64,000 nucleotides of DNA from contig CALFCI010000018.1 of the NCBI GenBank assembly GCA_937951135.1, forward strand, positions 1-64,000, read 5' to 3'. Below the pieces are notes generated by a model. That model was not told the origin of the DNA. It worked only from the letters and a program-made list of their open reading frames with translations, and made no database searches. Shown here one piece after another: positions 19,425-30,100 of this stretch; positions within the stretch are counted from its first letter, which is position 1, and the number at the start of each line of letters is the position of its first letter. The position numbers and the translations under genes were made by a program. The stretch is from an uncultured Aquimarina sp. GTDB lineage: Bacteria > Bacteroidota > Bacteroidia > Flavobacteriales > Flavobacteriaceae.

Positions 19425-20267
19425 TTAATAACCATATTCAAAAGTACCTTGAGTAACTTCAATTCCTGTTCCAGTAGCAAACTCAAAAGTACCGCTAATG
19501 CATCGGGTCTCAAGATTATGAAAGTCGATATTTAAAGTACCGTCAACAGCAGATGCTTTATCATTATCAATACTGTATGTCGCACTATAGGCTCCAGACC
19601 CGATAAGTGCATAACTCCCAGGAGTAGCCGTTATAGGAAAAACTATGGTGATTTCTTCATTTTCTTGTGTTCTGGCAGTGATCAAAATAGATACATCTTG
19701 CACCCCAAATACAGTAGCATTATGATCATCTGTAATCATTTCTTGTCCATCAATCATTGCCGTTAATGAAGCATCTAAAAGACAAGGGTTGATTTCTGAT
19801 GTAGTTTCTTCTTCAACAATATCCTGAGCATTTTCTAAAGGAATTTTATAAAACCAACCTTGGTGGAAACTTTTTTTACGACCATTATCATCTTTTAAAT
19901 CTCTAAGGAAAAATGTACCCGAAACTGTATTATTACTGATATCGGTAATGATTACTTCTCCATCGCTAAAGCCATCATTCTTATAGTTTTCTCCACTAGC
20001 TTGAAAATTCATTTTACTTGTAGTATTATCCATCTTGTGTTTTCCAAGACTCGTAGATCCTGTCGTAAAACTGATAGATTCTGAATCTGAGTTTCCAGAG
20101 ATGACTAAAGTTCCATCATCATTTAAAATTGCTTTACGAATTGAAGTTCTAAACAGTACACCATCAGTACTGGCCTGCAATGCCGGCGTATTTGTTTCAA
20201 TGTCATTGGTGCATGAAAATAGCAAAATGCTAATCAATGCTAATACTATAGGAATGTTGCGTTTCAT
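19425..20267 (-). CDS. lipoprotein, DUF6252-like
   Basis: MKRNIPIVLALISILLFSCTND lipobox; repeated beta-rich domains with GTFEFATGTG near the C-terminus. Confidence 0.6.
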   Translation of the reverse strand: MKRNIPIVLALISILLFSCTNDIETNTPALQASTDGVLFRTSIRKAILNDDGTLVISGNSDSESISFTTGSTSLGKHKMDNTTSKMNFQASGENYKNDGFSDGEVIITDISNNTVSGTFFLRDLKDDNGRKKSFHQGWFYKIPLENAQDIVEEETTSEINPCLLDASLTAMIDGQEMITDDHNATVFGVQDVSILITARTQENEEITIVFPITATPGSYALIGSGAYSATYSIDNDKASAVDGTLNIDFHNLETRCISGTFEFATGTGIEVTQGTFEYGY

Positions 20268-20698
20268 AATATTGGGGCTTTAATCGTAAACTAATTATGG
20301 CAATGCCGTAATTTAATAACTATACAAACATAGATGTAAAAAACGTAAAAAACAATTTTTTTCAAGTAAAAATTGCTTTTTTTAACGATTAAAGACATTT
20401 ATAATCGACAAAACACTCATTTATTCACAAAATACACTTTATTAGTAGGTTTTTTATAGATGTATTTCGTCGTTTAAAATAGCTTTTCATCTTTATTTTT
20501 TAATAAAAAGTCAATTGCATCTTAAATACATACTAGAAAATTTAAAAGACAAAATGCTGAAATTCTAGTTTTATTTACTCTTGGTGGTTACTGCTTATGA
20601 TTAGGACATTATTAATAAAAAGTATACATTTATAACATTGAAACGCAAAACTTTTTGAGATCAGTAAAACCAATAGTGGTATAATGATCTAAATATAA

Positions 20699-21313
20699 AT
20701 TTTCACACTAATCGACAATACCTCTTCTACATATATAAGTGGTGATCTATTTTTACTACAACAATTAAAAAATGGTGATGACACTGTTTTTGAACAATTG
20801 TTTACAATATATTTTAAAGAACTCGCGGTATATGCAAAAAAATATACCAATGATATTGATGTAGCTCAAGATATTACTCAAGACGTTTTTGTGAAATTAT
20901 TTGAAAAAAGAGAAACCCTCGAAATTCATACCTCTTTAAAATCATTTTTATATGTTTCCGTTCGTAACCGTGCACTGGATCATATCCGAAGTCAAAAACG
21001 AAAACAAATACACCATGAAGAAATATATAATACCTCAAAATCAAAAGTATATGTAGAGGATCAAGAGCTTCAAGAAGAAACAGAATTACAGGCTAAGGTT
21101 TATAAGTTGATCACGCAATTACCGGAGAAGAATCAGAAAATATTCAAATTAAGTCGATTAGAAGGAAGAAGTAATGAAGAAATTGCAGTGCTTTTAGGAA
21201 TTAGTAAACGTACTGTAGAAACTCATATTAGTAATGCATTGAAAAAGTTAAGAATCCAGTTGCCCTCATTTATAAAAATGATACTATTTTATATTTGGTA
21301 TTCTTTTTTTTAA
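20699..21313 (+). CDS. RNA polymerase ECF sigma factor (FecI-like); start codon uncertain, ORF track starts at TTG 20798
   Basis: DVAQDITQDVFVKLFEKRE...LPEKNQKIFKLSRLEGRSNEEIAVLLGISKRTVETHISNALKKLR; conserved N-terminal DLFLLQQLKNGDDTVFEQLF lies upstream of 20798 in frame. Confidence 0.85.
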   Translation: MFTLIDNTSSTYISGDLFLLQQLKNGDDTVFEQLFTIYFKELAVYAKKYTNDIDVAQDITQDVFVKLFEKRETLEIHTSLKSFLYVSVRNRALDHIRSQKRKQIHHEEIYNTSKSKVYVEDQELQEETELQAKVYKLITQLPEKNQKIFKLSRLEGRSNEEIAVLLGISKRTVETHISNALKKLRIQLPSFIKMILFYIWYSFF

Positions 21314-21568
21314 CTATTAAATACGTGTATTGGTTTTTGTAATCGTCATAATACTAAATGAATACATTATTTATATAAAGGGGCGAAAACTATAACTTTT
21401 AACACATCAAATGTTAAATATTCCCATTCAGGGGTATTCAACATTTAAAACAATAAATTAATCTGCTGAAATTCCAGTATATTGTACATCTGTTAAGTGT
21501 ATAGATTAAACTAGAATAGTAGTAGCGCATATACACACGATAAAAGTGTGTAATTAAGTAACCCGACT

Positions 21569-22564
21569 ATGAATAAGAATACCCTTATTTCTGATAATCT
21601 CTTGGTTAGACATAGTCTAGATGATATCACTTTGGAAGAAAAGCAAAGGGTTGAAAATTGGATAGCGCTATCCGATGAGAATCATATACACTATAATAGG
21701 GTAGTAACACTTTGGTCTGCTGCAGAGGGAATCGCTGACTTTGAAGCTATAGATCTTGCTGAAAACTGGAAAGCTATTCAAGCTAAAATAACACAACAGT
21801 CACCCCAAACTAAAAAAACAACTCCTCTGCCCCTTCGCATGAGTACGCTATGGAAAATTGCCGCTGCTGCTGTGTTGTTGTTATCTCTAGGGGGATATTT
21901 TATATTTAATGCTTCTCTAGATACAATTATAGTGGATGCAAATCACTTGCAAGGGGGCGAATACCGTTTGCCAGACGGGTCTAAGGTCTGGTTACGAGGA
22001 ACCTCTACTATTGCTTATACTTCAGAATATGGTAAGAACGAAAGACGAGTAGAATTACATGGAGAGGGGTATTTTGAAATAGAAAAAAATGATCAAATCC
22101 CTTTTATAGCGGAATCTAATAACGCAACTACCAAAGTATTAGGCACTTCATTTAACCTTAAAGACAATAGAAAAAGTAATACAACAGCACTAATATTAGT
22201 GAGTGGAAGTGTAAACTTTTCAACTTCAAAAGAACAGCTAGTTATTGCGCCAGGAGAACTTGTTTTTGCAAACCTTGCTGAAAAACTAATTAAAACTAAA
22301 AACCGAGATTTAAATTTTATGTCTTGGAAAACTGGTCTCCTTACCTTTAAAGATACCGAAATGAAGGAGGTTATTAAAGATATTGCTTCATTTTACGACA
22401 TAAAGATTAAAATAGAAAGAAGGTCCTTTTCTGTTTGTACCCTTACTTCTACTTTTGACAATGTGCCTTTAGAAGAACTATTTGAAACCCTTGAAATTTT
22501 GTTTGGAATAGAAATTGTAAAAAACGAACAGTCTGAATATATTTTGAAAGGAAAAGGGTGCTAA
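21569..22564 (+). CDS. FecR family anti-sigma factor (DUF4974)
   Basis: YRLPDGSKVWLRGTSTIAYTSEYGKNERRVELHGEGYFEIEKN typical FecR; single TM. Confidence 0.92.
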   Translation: MNKNTLISDNLLVRHSLDDITLEEKQRVENWIALSDENHIHYNRVVTLWSAAEGIADFEAIDLAENWKAIQAKITQQSPQTKKTTPLPLRMSTLWKIAAAAVLLLSLGGYFIFNASLDTIIVDANHLQGGEYRLPDGSKVWLRGTSTIAYTSEYGKNERRVELHGEGYFEIEKNDQIPFIAESNNATTKVLGTSFNLKDNRKSNTTALILVSGSVNFSTSKEQLVIAPGELVFANLAEKLIKTKNRDLNFMSWKTGLLTFKDTEMKEVIKDIASFYDIKIKIERRSFSVCTLTSTFDNVPLEELFETLEILFGIEIVKNEQSEYILKGKGC

Positions 22565-22671
22565 AAACTACTTTTTTTGTGTAATTTATCTAATGCTATT
22601 TGTCTATTTTTAAAATCTTATGAACTATATTTGATGTATAGCTTTCAATACAAAAAAGGAATAATACTAAA

Positions 22672-25200
22672 GTGTTCACAAGCCATTTTTATACTAAAAG
22701 AGTAAGTGCAATTCTGGTATTGCTTTGTTGTATCTGCAGCACTTCCCTTAGCGCTCAACTATTGGAGCAGCATATTACTTTTGAAGTTAAAGAGAAAAGT
22801 ATACAAAATATCTTTAACCTAATTGAAGGTAAAAGTAATACTCATATCGCATATTCTTCTAAACTTTTGGATGCTGATCGTATAGTTTCATTGTCAATCC
22901 GAGACGAAAGTATAGCATCCGTATTACAGAAATTGTTTCCAAAAGGAGACGTACAGTATAAAGAAATAGGACAACAACTAGTGTTGTATGCACCTTCTAA
23001 TGGCTCTCATGGTGGATTAGTAGCATATAAAGGATATATTAGAGAAAAAGAAAGTAATAATCTTATTGCTAATGCATCGATATATTTACCTGAATTAGGA
23101 ATAGGAACGAATACAAATGCTAATGGAGCTTTTTCGTTAACAGTGCCTGATGGAGCCTATACTATGATGATTTCTTCTTTGGGATATGAAGGAGTCTCCT
23201 ATAGCGTGGTACTAAAAAGAGGGATGAGATTAGCATTCCAATTAGAAAAAATAATCACACCATTAGATGAAGTTGTTGTGACTGTAGATGGGAGAGAAAA
23301 AGATAGGATGCTGCCGCATAGTCCCTCTTTTTTAATCGATATGGAAATCCCTAAAGTCATCTATAACAAACTAAAAGCAACACATTTGATCGTTGCTAAT
23401 ATTCGATCAAATGATGATTGGATTGTTAATTTTAGTAAAGGTAATACTCCAAGTCAAAATCTTACCCTATTAGATCAAGGGCAGGTATATACTACAAAGC
23501 ATCTACATAGTTTCTCTACAGCTTTTCATAATCCAGCAATTACTACTCAGGAAAACCCAGGGAGTACATCATCTCAATATGGTGGACGATTAGGAGCTGT
23601 ACAACATCTAGAAGTAGATTCAGGAAATAAAAAGCGATTAGAAGGAGAGCTTCGAACAGGTATTATAGCTTCTTCATTATGGTTATCAGGACCTCTGAAA
23701 AAGAGAAAAACGTCATTTTTTGTATCTGCCCGTGGCACCTATACAGACTTGCTTGCTAATCTTATATCTTCTAATGAAGAGAACACTAGTTATTATGAAG
23801 GAGATGTTCAAGCCAAGCTTCATCATGTATTTAAAAATAAAGATGAACTTTCTTTTTCAGGCTTTTATAACTCTAATCAATTTAAACAAAAAGAAGGAAT
23901 TCTTGCTACGTTTACTGGAGCGGATTTTTCTTGGAGTAATATCAGTACTAGTTTGAATTGGAAACATCAATTTTCGGATCAATTATCATTAGATACTTCA
24001 TTACTTTATACCGCATACGAAACACAATTTAGTACGATAAATAAAACTCCAGAAGTGGCTTTGATTGCAATTTCAGAAATCAACTCACGAATCAAGGACA
24101 TGGCGCTCCAATTACAGTTTTCATACCTGTGGAACCCTAAACATTTGCTGAAATTTGGAGTACGTAGTACCTATCATAGGTTTTTACCTTTAGAACGCAC
24201 AAAAAATGATGCTATTACACAATTAGAAACGACCGATAAACTTATCGGTGTTGAAAGTAGTGCATATATTGAAAATAAATGGACAGTATCAGATAAGTTC
24301 ACACTTACTTCAGGAATGCGTGTTGATCATTTTATCCAAGAATCAACCCAATATTTTGATGCAGCACCACATCTGGGAATGAGCTGGAGAACTTGGAAAG
24401 ATATCGTATTACAGGCAGATTACACTATTTCAAACCAATATACATTTACGGTTTCTGATGCTGCAACTCGATTGCCAAATGATGTTTGGATTATGGCAAC
24501 AGATGTAATACAACCACAGAAAGTACAAAAATCCTCAATAGCTGTTTCAAAAATATTTAATGCTTATGAATGTCTAGTCTCTGGATTTTATAAAAAAAGT
24601 ACCGATGTCGTTGCATACCGAGAAAATGCTTCTTTTTTAAGCGATGCTATTAATAATACTCCGCAAGATCAGAATTGGCAAAACAATGTGATTTCTGGAG
24701 AAGGTTGGGCGTATGGGTTCAATGTACTATTAAAAAAAACAGAAGGAAAATTTAAAGGTGAATTGTCCTATCAATTATCCTGGGCAAGACAGCAGTTTGA
24801 AGGTTTAAATTCTGGTCAAAAATTTTATGATAAAAATGACAGAAGACATGTATTGGCACTAAATGGAAAATATCAGTTAAGTAAACGTTTTTTCATTGGA
24901 GCCAATTGGATAGCTTCTTCTGGACTAAATTATAATACTGTTGATCCAACACAGCAAATAGAACAAAATGATGTAAAAGGAGCTACTTATCATCGTTTGG
25001 ATATTAAATTAGGCTATCAAAAAAAGACCCGGAAACGAAAAAAGCATGCTTTCGAAATGATCCTATATAATGCTTATGGTCAGCGGAACCCATTATTTTA
25101 TGAATTAGGTTATGGACATTTATTTACAACAAATAAAGAACTATTAAAAAGTTCATACTTCTCATTTGTACCTGCACTAAGTTATATCTACTCATTTTAA
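22672..25200 (+). CDS. TonB-dependent receptor with STN and carboxypeptidase-regulatory-like N-terminal domains
   Basis: ITFEVKEKSIQNIFNLIEGKSNTHIAYSS (STN), KGYIREKESNNLIANASIYLPELGIGTNTNANGAFSLTVPDGAYTM (CarboxypepD_reg), beta-barrel; GTG start. Confidence 0.88.
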   Translation: MFTSHFYTKRVSAILVLLCCICSTSLSAQLLEQHITFEVKEKSIQNIFNLIEGKSNTHIAYSSKLLDADRIVSLSIRDESIASVLQKLFPKGDVQYKEIGQQLVLYAPSNGSHGGLVAYKGYIREKESNNLIANASIYLPELGIGTNTNANGAFSLTVPDGAYTMMISSLGYEGVSYSVVLKRGMRLAFQLEKIITPLDEVVVTVDGREKDRMLPHSPSFLIDMEIPKVIYNKLKATHLIVANIRSNDDWIVNFSKGNTPSQNLTLLDQGQVYTTKHLHSFSTAFHNPAITTQENPGSTSSQYGGRLGAVQHLEVDSGNKKRLEGELRTGIIASSLWLSGPLKKRKTSFFVSARGTYTDLLANLISSNEENTSYYEGDVQAKLHHVFKNKDELSFSGFYNSNQFKQKEGILATFTGADFSWSNISTSLNWKHQFSDQLSLDTSLLYTAYETQFSTINKTPEVALIAISEINSRIKDMALQLQFSYLWNPKHLLKFGVRSTYHRFLPLERTKNDAITQLETTDKLIGVESSAYIENKWTVSDKFTLTSGMRVDHFIQESTQYFDAAPHLGMSWRTWKDIVLQADYTISNQYTFTVSDAATRLPNDVWIMATDVIQPQKVQKSSIAVSKIFNAYECLVSGFYKKSTDVVAYRENASFLSDAINNTPQDQNWQNNVISGEGWAYGFNVLLKKTEGKFKGELSYQLSWARQQFEGLNSGQKFYDKNDRRHVLALNGKYQLSKRFFIGANWIASSGLNYNTVDPTQQIEQNDVKGATYHRLDIKLGYQKKTRKRKKHAFEMILYNAYGQRNPLFYELGYGHLFTTNKELLKSSYFSFVPALSYIYSF

Positions 25201-25266
25201 TCCACAATGTGGAGTAAACCCGCATTAAATTTTATCTTTGCCAGACTCTAATAGAAATTGAAAATC

Positions 25267-26562
25267 ATGACCGAAAATTTTATAGAAGAAATCAGATGGA
25301 GAGGTATGCTACATGATGTAATGCCTAATACTGAAACTCATTTGCTAGAAGGTATGCGAAGTGCTTATGTAGGCATTGATCCTACAGCAGATTCATTGCA
25401 TATTGGGCATTTAGTTAGTGTAATGTTATTACGCCACTTTCAATTGGCTGGACACCGACCTTTGGCTTTAATTGGTGGAGCTACGGGAATGATTGGTGAT
25501 CCTTCTGGAAAATCAGCCGAACGTAATTTATTAGATGAAAAAACACTACGCCATAATCAAGACGCCATACAAGAACAACTTTCTAGATTTCTAGATTTTG
25601 ATAGTGATGCTCCTAATGCCGCAGTATTAGTAAATAATTATGATTGGATGCGTAAGTTTTCCTTCTTAGACTTTATTCGAGATGTAGGGAAGCATATCAC
25701 GGTAAATTATATGATGGCAAAAGACTCTGTAAAAAAACGATTGTCTTCTGAAGCTGCCGAAGGAATGTCCTTTACAGAATTCACCTACCAATTGGTACAA
25801 GGATATGACTTTTTACACCTATATCAAGCTCAAGAATGTACTTTACAAATGGGCGGTAGTGATCAATGGGGTAATATTACTACAGGAACCGAATTGATTC
25901 GTAGAATTGGTGGCGGTAAAGGATATGCGCTTACTTGCCCCTTAATTACCAAAGCAGATGGTACCAAATTTGGAAAAACAGAAGGCGGTAATATCTGGTT
26001 AGATGCACAACGAACTTCACCCTATAAATTCTATCAATACTGGTTAAATACCAGTGATGAAGATGCTGAAAAATATATTAAGATTTTTACTTTTTTAACT
26101 AAAGAAGTTATCGAAACCTTAATTACACAGCATAAGGAAGCACCGCATCAAAGAGCCTTACAGAAGAAACTTGCCGATGAAATTACCATCATGGTACATT
26201 CTAAAGCAGACTTGGATAATGCGATTAAGGCTTCTGCTATTTTATTTGGTAAATCAACAGCATCTGATCTAAAAACATTAGACAGCAACACATTTCTTGA
26301 AATATTTGACGGTGTGCCACAAGCTGAAATTTCTAAAGACACCATTAAAGAAGGGATTTCTATTATTGGTGCCTTAGCAGAACATACTGGGTTTTTAAAA
26401 TCTAATGGTGAAGCAAGACGCGCCCTAAAAGAAAACTCCATTGCTGTTAATAAAGAAAAAATTACAGATACTTATACTATATCCGAAACGGATTTAATCA
26501 ATAATGAGTTTGTATTATTACAACGTGGAAAGAAAAATTATTTTGTAATTCGAGTGGTGTAA
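25267..26562 (+). CDS. tyrS: tyrosyl-tRNA synthetase
   Basis: [44 protein letters not shown]. Confidence 0.96.
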   Translation: MTENFIEEIRWRGMLHDVMPNTETHLLEGMRSAYVGIDPTADSLHIGHLVSVMLLRHFQLAGHRPLALIGGATGMIGDPSGKSAERNLLDEKTLRHNQDAIQEQLSRFLDFDSDAPNAAVLVNNYDWMRKFSFLDFIRDVGKHITVNYMMAKDSVKKRLSSEAAEGMSFTEFTYQLVQGYDFLHLYQAQECTLQMGGSDQWGNITTGTELIRRIGGGKGYALTCPLITKADGTKFGKTEGGNIWLDAQRTSPYKFYQYWLNTSDEDAEKYIKIFTFLTKEVIETLITQHKEAPHQRALQKKLADEITIMVHSKADLDNAIKASAILFGKSTASDLKTLDSNTFLEIFDGVPQAEISKDTIKEGISIIGALAEHTGFLKSNGEARRALKENSIAVNKEKITDTYTISETDLINNEFVLLQRGKKNYFVIRVV

Positions 26563-26581
26563 TACTATTTAAGAGAAAAAG

Positions 26582-26680
26582 AGAAGTACGCTTACGCTAA
26601 GACTAAAAGAAAATCTAATCATCTCATCTATCCGTCTTAGCCCTTCGATAAACTCAGGGCAGGCCTGTAAGCGTACTTCT
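26582..26680. repeat. inverted repeat element between convergent genes, carrying a cccttcgataaactcag motif
   Basis: agaagtacgcttac (26582-26595) / gtaagcgtacttct (26667-26680). Confidence 0.75.
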
Positions 26681-26721
26681 TTGTGTCTTGATTACAGAAT
26701 ACTATAAATTTTAAAATCTAT

Positions 26722-27105
26722 TTACTTCTGCATATTCTTAGCCTCGATACTTAATGTAGCATGCGGTACTAATTTTAATCGCTCCGGATTGATTAATTTT
26801 CCAGTGACACGACATACTCCGTACGTTTTATTTTCAATACGTAATAATGCATTTTTAAGATCACGAATAAATTTTTCTTGTCGAATGGCTAATTGTCTAT
26901 TTTTTTCTTTAGACATGGTTGCACTCCCTTCTTCAAAAGCTTTAAAGGTAGGTGAAGTGTCATCGGTACCATTATTACCATCATTCTTATACGAACTCTT
27001 TAAAAGCTCTAAATCTTTGTTCGATTTTTCAATTTTCTGTAGAATAATATCTTTGAACATCGCTAGATCAGCATCACTGAATCTTACTTTTATATCATCT
27101 GCCAT
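26722..27105 (-). CDS. TraR/DksA family regulator lacking the canonical Cys4 zinc finger
   Basis: NALLRIENKTYGVCRVTGKLINPERLKLVPHATLSIEAK. Confidence 0.88.
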   Translation of the reverse strand: MADDIKVRFSDADLAMFKDIILQKIEKSNKDLELLKSSYKNDGNNGTDDTSPTFKAFEEGSATMSKEKNRQLAIRQEKFIRDLKNALLRIENKTYGVCRVTGKLINPERLKLVPHATLSIEAKNMQK

Positions 27106-27110
27106 GGTTA

Positions 27111-30100
27111 TTATTGTTTTTTAATTACTAACTGTGTTTCAATATCATCAAAAATAATAGCGGTTCCATCTATTATTTCTGTTGCAAACACAATGGTTTC
27201 GGTTAAGGTTTCATTTTTAATATACGTTTCGTTTACAGAAACGGCTTCTTTAATTATTTTATTATCTTCAAAAGTGATTTCAATTTTATCTGTAACAGAT
27301 AACCCACTATCCTTACGGATATTTTGAATTCTGTTGATTAGCTCTCTTGCAATCCCTTCTTTTTTCAATTCTGGAGTAATGGTTACATCCAATGCTACCG
27401 TTAATGTTCCCGAATTTGCTACTAACCACCCTTCAATATCTTGGGCACTGATTTCCACATCTCCGGATTCCAAAGTAACAATTTTATCATGAATTTCAAT
27501 ATCAAAAGCACCTGTTTGTTCTAAAATTTTGATTTTTTCTTGATCGAAATTTCGTATCTCATTGGCTATCAATTTCATATCTTTTCCGAAACGAGGGCCT
27601 AATGCTTTAAAATTTGGTTTGATTTGCTTCACCAAAATACCAGAATCTTCACTTATCAAATCAATTTCCTTGACATTCACCTCACTTTTAATCAATTCGG
27701 CAATAGCAGTAATTTCTTCTTTTTCTGCTGCATTCACCACCGGAATCATAATGCGCTGCAACGGTTGACGTACTTTGATTTTTTCTTTTTGACGTAAGGA
27801 TAATGTAAGTGATGCTATGGTTTGCGCTTTCTGCATTTTTTGCTCTAAAGCCATGTCAATGCATGCAGCGTCATATACCGGAAAATCAGCAAGGTGTACA
27901 CTCTCCGAAGACTCTTGTCGCGAAACTCCCATCAAGTCTTGATACAACCGATCCATATAAAATGGAGCCACTGGTGCTCCCAATTTGGATACTGTTAGCA
28001 TACACGTATATAATGTTTGATATGCAGAGATTTTATCTTGCTGATAATCGCCTTTCCAAAATCTTCTTCGACTTAATCGCACAAACCAGTTACTCAAGTT
28101 TTCTTGTACAAAATCCGAAATGGCTCGAGTTGCCTTTGTGGGTTCATAGTCGTTATAAAATTGGTCTACATTTTTGATCAAGGTATGTAGTTCACTTAAA
28201 ACCCAACGATCAATCTCTGGACGCTCTGATAGTGCTATATCTGCCTCAGCATAAGCAAAACCATCAATATTAGCATATAAAGTAAAGAACGAATACGTGT
28301 TATATAACGTTCCAAAGAACTTACGCCTCACCTCAGCAATACCTTCTGCATCAAACTTCAAGTTATCCCATGGATTGGCATTACTAATCATATACCATCG
28401 CGTAGCATCAGGCCCATACGCTTTTAGCGTTTCAAATGGATCTGCAGCATTGCCTAAACGTTTGGACATTTTCTGTCCATTTTTATCCAATACTAAACCA
28501 TTTGACACTACATTTTTATATGCGATATCATCCGAGATAATTGTACCAATAGCATGTAAAGTATAGAACCAACCTCGAGTTTGATCTACCCCTTCTGCTA
28601 TAAAATCTGCTTTTCGGGCTCCCGCTTCTACCTTTTCTTTATTTTCAAATGGATAATGCCATTGCGCATAAGGCATTGCTCCAGAATCGAACCAAACATC
28701 AATAAGATCGGTTTCTCTGCTCATCGGTTCTCCAGAAGAAGATACTAGGGTGATCGTGTCTACAATATTTTTATGCAAATCTACAGCTGCATAATTTTCC
28801 TCACTCATATCCCCTACTATAAAGTCAGCATATACATCGGCTTTCAAGACTCCTGCAGCTACTGCTTTTTTCATTTCTGATTTCAGTTCTTCGATAGAGC
28901 CGATAATCAATTCTTCTTTCCCGTCTTCAGTACGCCAAATCGGTAATGGAATCCCCCAAAACCGAGAACGTGATAAATTCCAATCATTGGCATTGGCTAA
29001 CCAATTTCCAAAACGCCCCTCTCCAGTTGATTTAGGTTTCCAGTTGATTCCTAAATTCAGGTCATGCATTCGGTCTTTAGTATCCGTAACTTTAATAAAC
29101 CACGAATCTAATGGGTAATATAAAATCGGTTTATCCGTACGCCAACAGTTCGGATAACTGTGTACATACTTCTCTACCTTAAAGGCTTTATTTTCAATTT
29201 TAAGCTTAATCGCAATTTCTACATCTACTGATTTTTCTGGAGCTTCTCCTTCAGGATAATATTCGTTCTTCACATACTTTCCTGCAAACTCTCCTACGTG
29301 CTTGGTAAATTTACCTTGTAGATCTACTAAAGGCACTAAAGTATCTGTATCATCCTTCACTAACATCGGAGGTACTTCAGGTGTTGCCTGTTTTGCTACT
29401 AAAGCATCATCCGCACCAAAGGTAGGTGCCGTGTGTACAATTCCTGTTCCATCTTCTATGGTCACAAAATCTCCTGCAATCACTCGAAAAGCATCTTGTG
29501 GATTCGCATCGGGCTGTGTGTACTTTAATATTTGCTCATAGCGACTATCGACTAAGTCTGTTCCTTTGCACGCTAATACGATCTGGTATGGGATTTTTTT
29601 ATCTCCAGTACTATAGGCTTGTATTTCTTCTGCTGTCTCAACCGCTACAAATTTACCTGCAAATTGTTTCGCAACAAGATTCTTTGCCAATATTACATGA
29701 ATAGGCTCAAACGTATATTGATTATATGTTTTGACCGCTACATAGTCAATCTTTGGCCCTACAGTTAATGCTGTATTCGACGGTAATGTCCATGGTGTTG
29801 TTGTCCATGCCAAAAAAAACACATCTCCTTCTAGCGCTTTTAAGGAAGACGGTAACGTATCTTTTTCCGCTTTAAATTGCGCTACCACAGTAGTATCGGT
29901 TACATCTTGATAGGTACCCGGTTGATTCAACTCATGTGAACTTAATCCTGTACCTGCTTTTGGAGAATACGGCTGTATAGTATAGCCTTTATATAGTAAT
30001 CCTTTTTTATACATTTCTGAAAGTAACCACCATACACTTTCCATGTATTTGGGTTTGTACGTAACATAAGGATCTTCCATATCTACCCAATACCCAATTT

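Noticed and set aside
27562-29704. Plus-strand ORFs opposite ileS
   Set aside because: Antisense frames of a conserved aminoacyl-tRNA synthetase.
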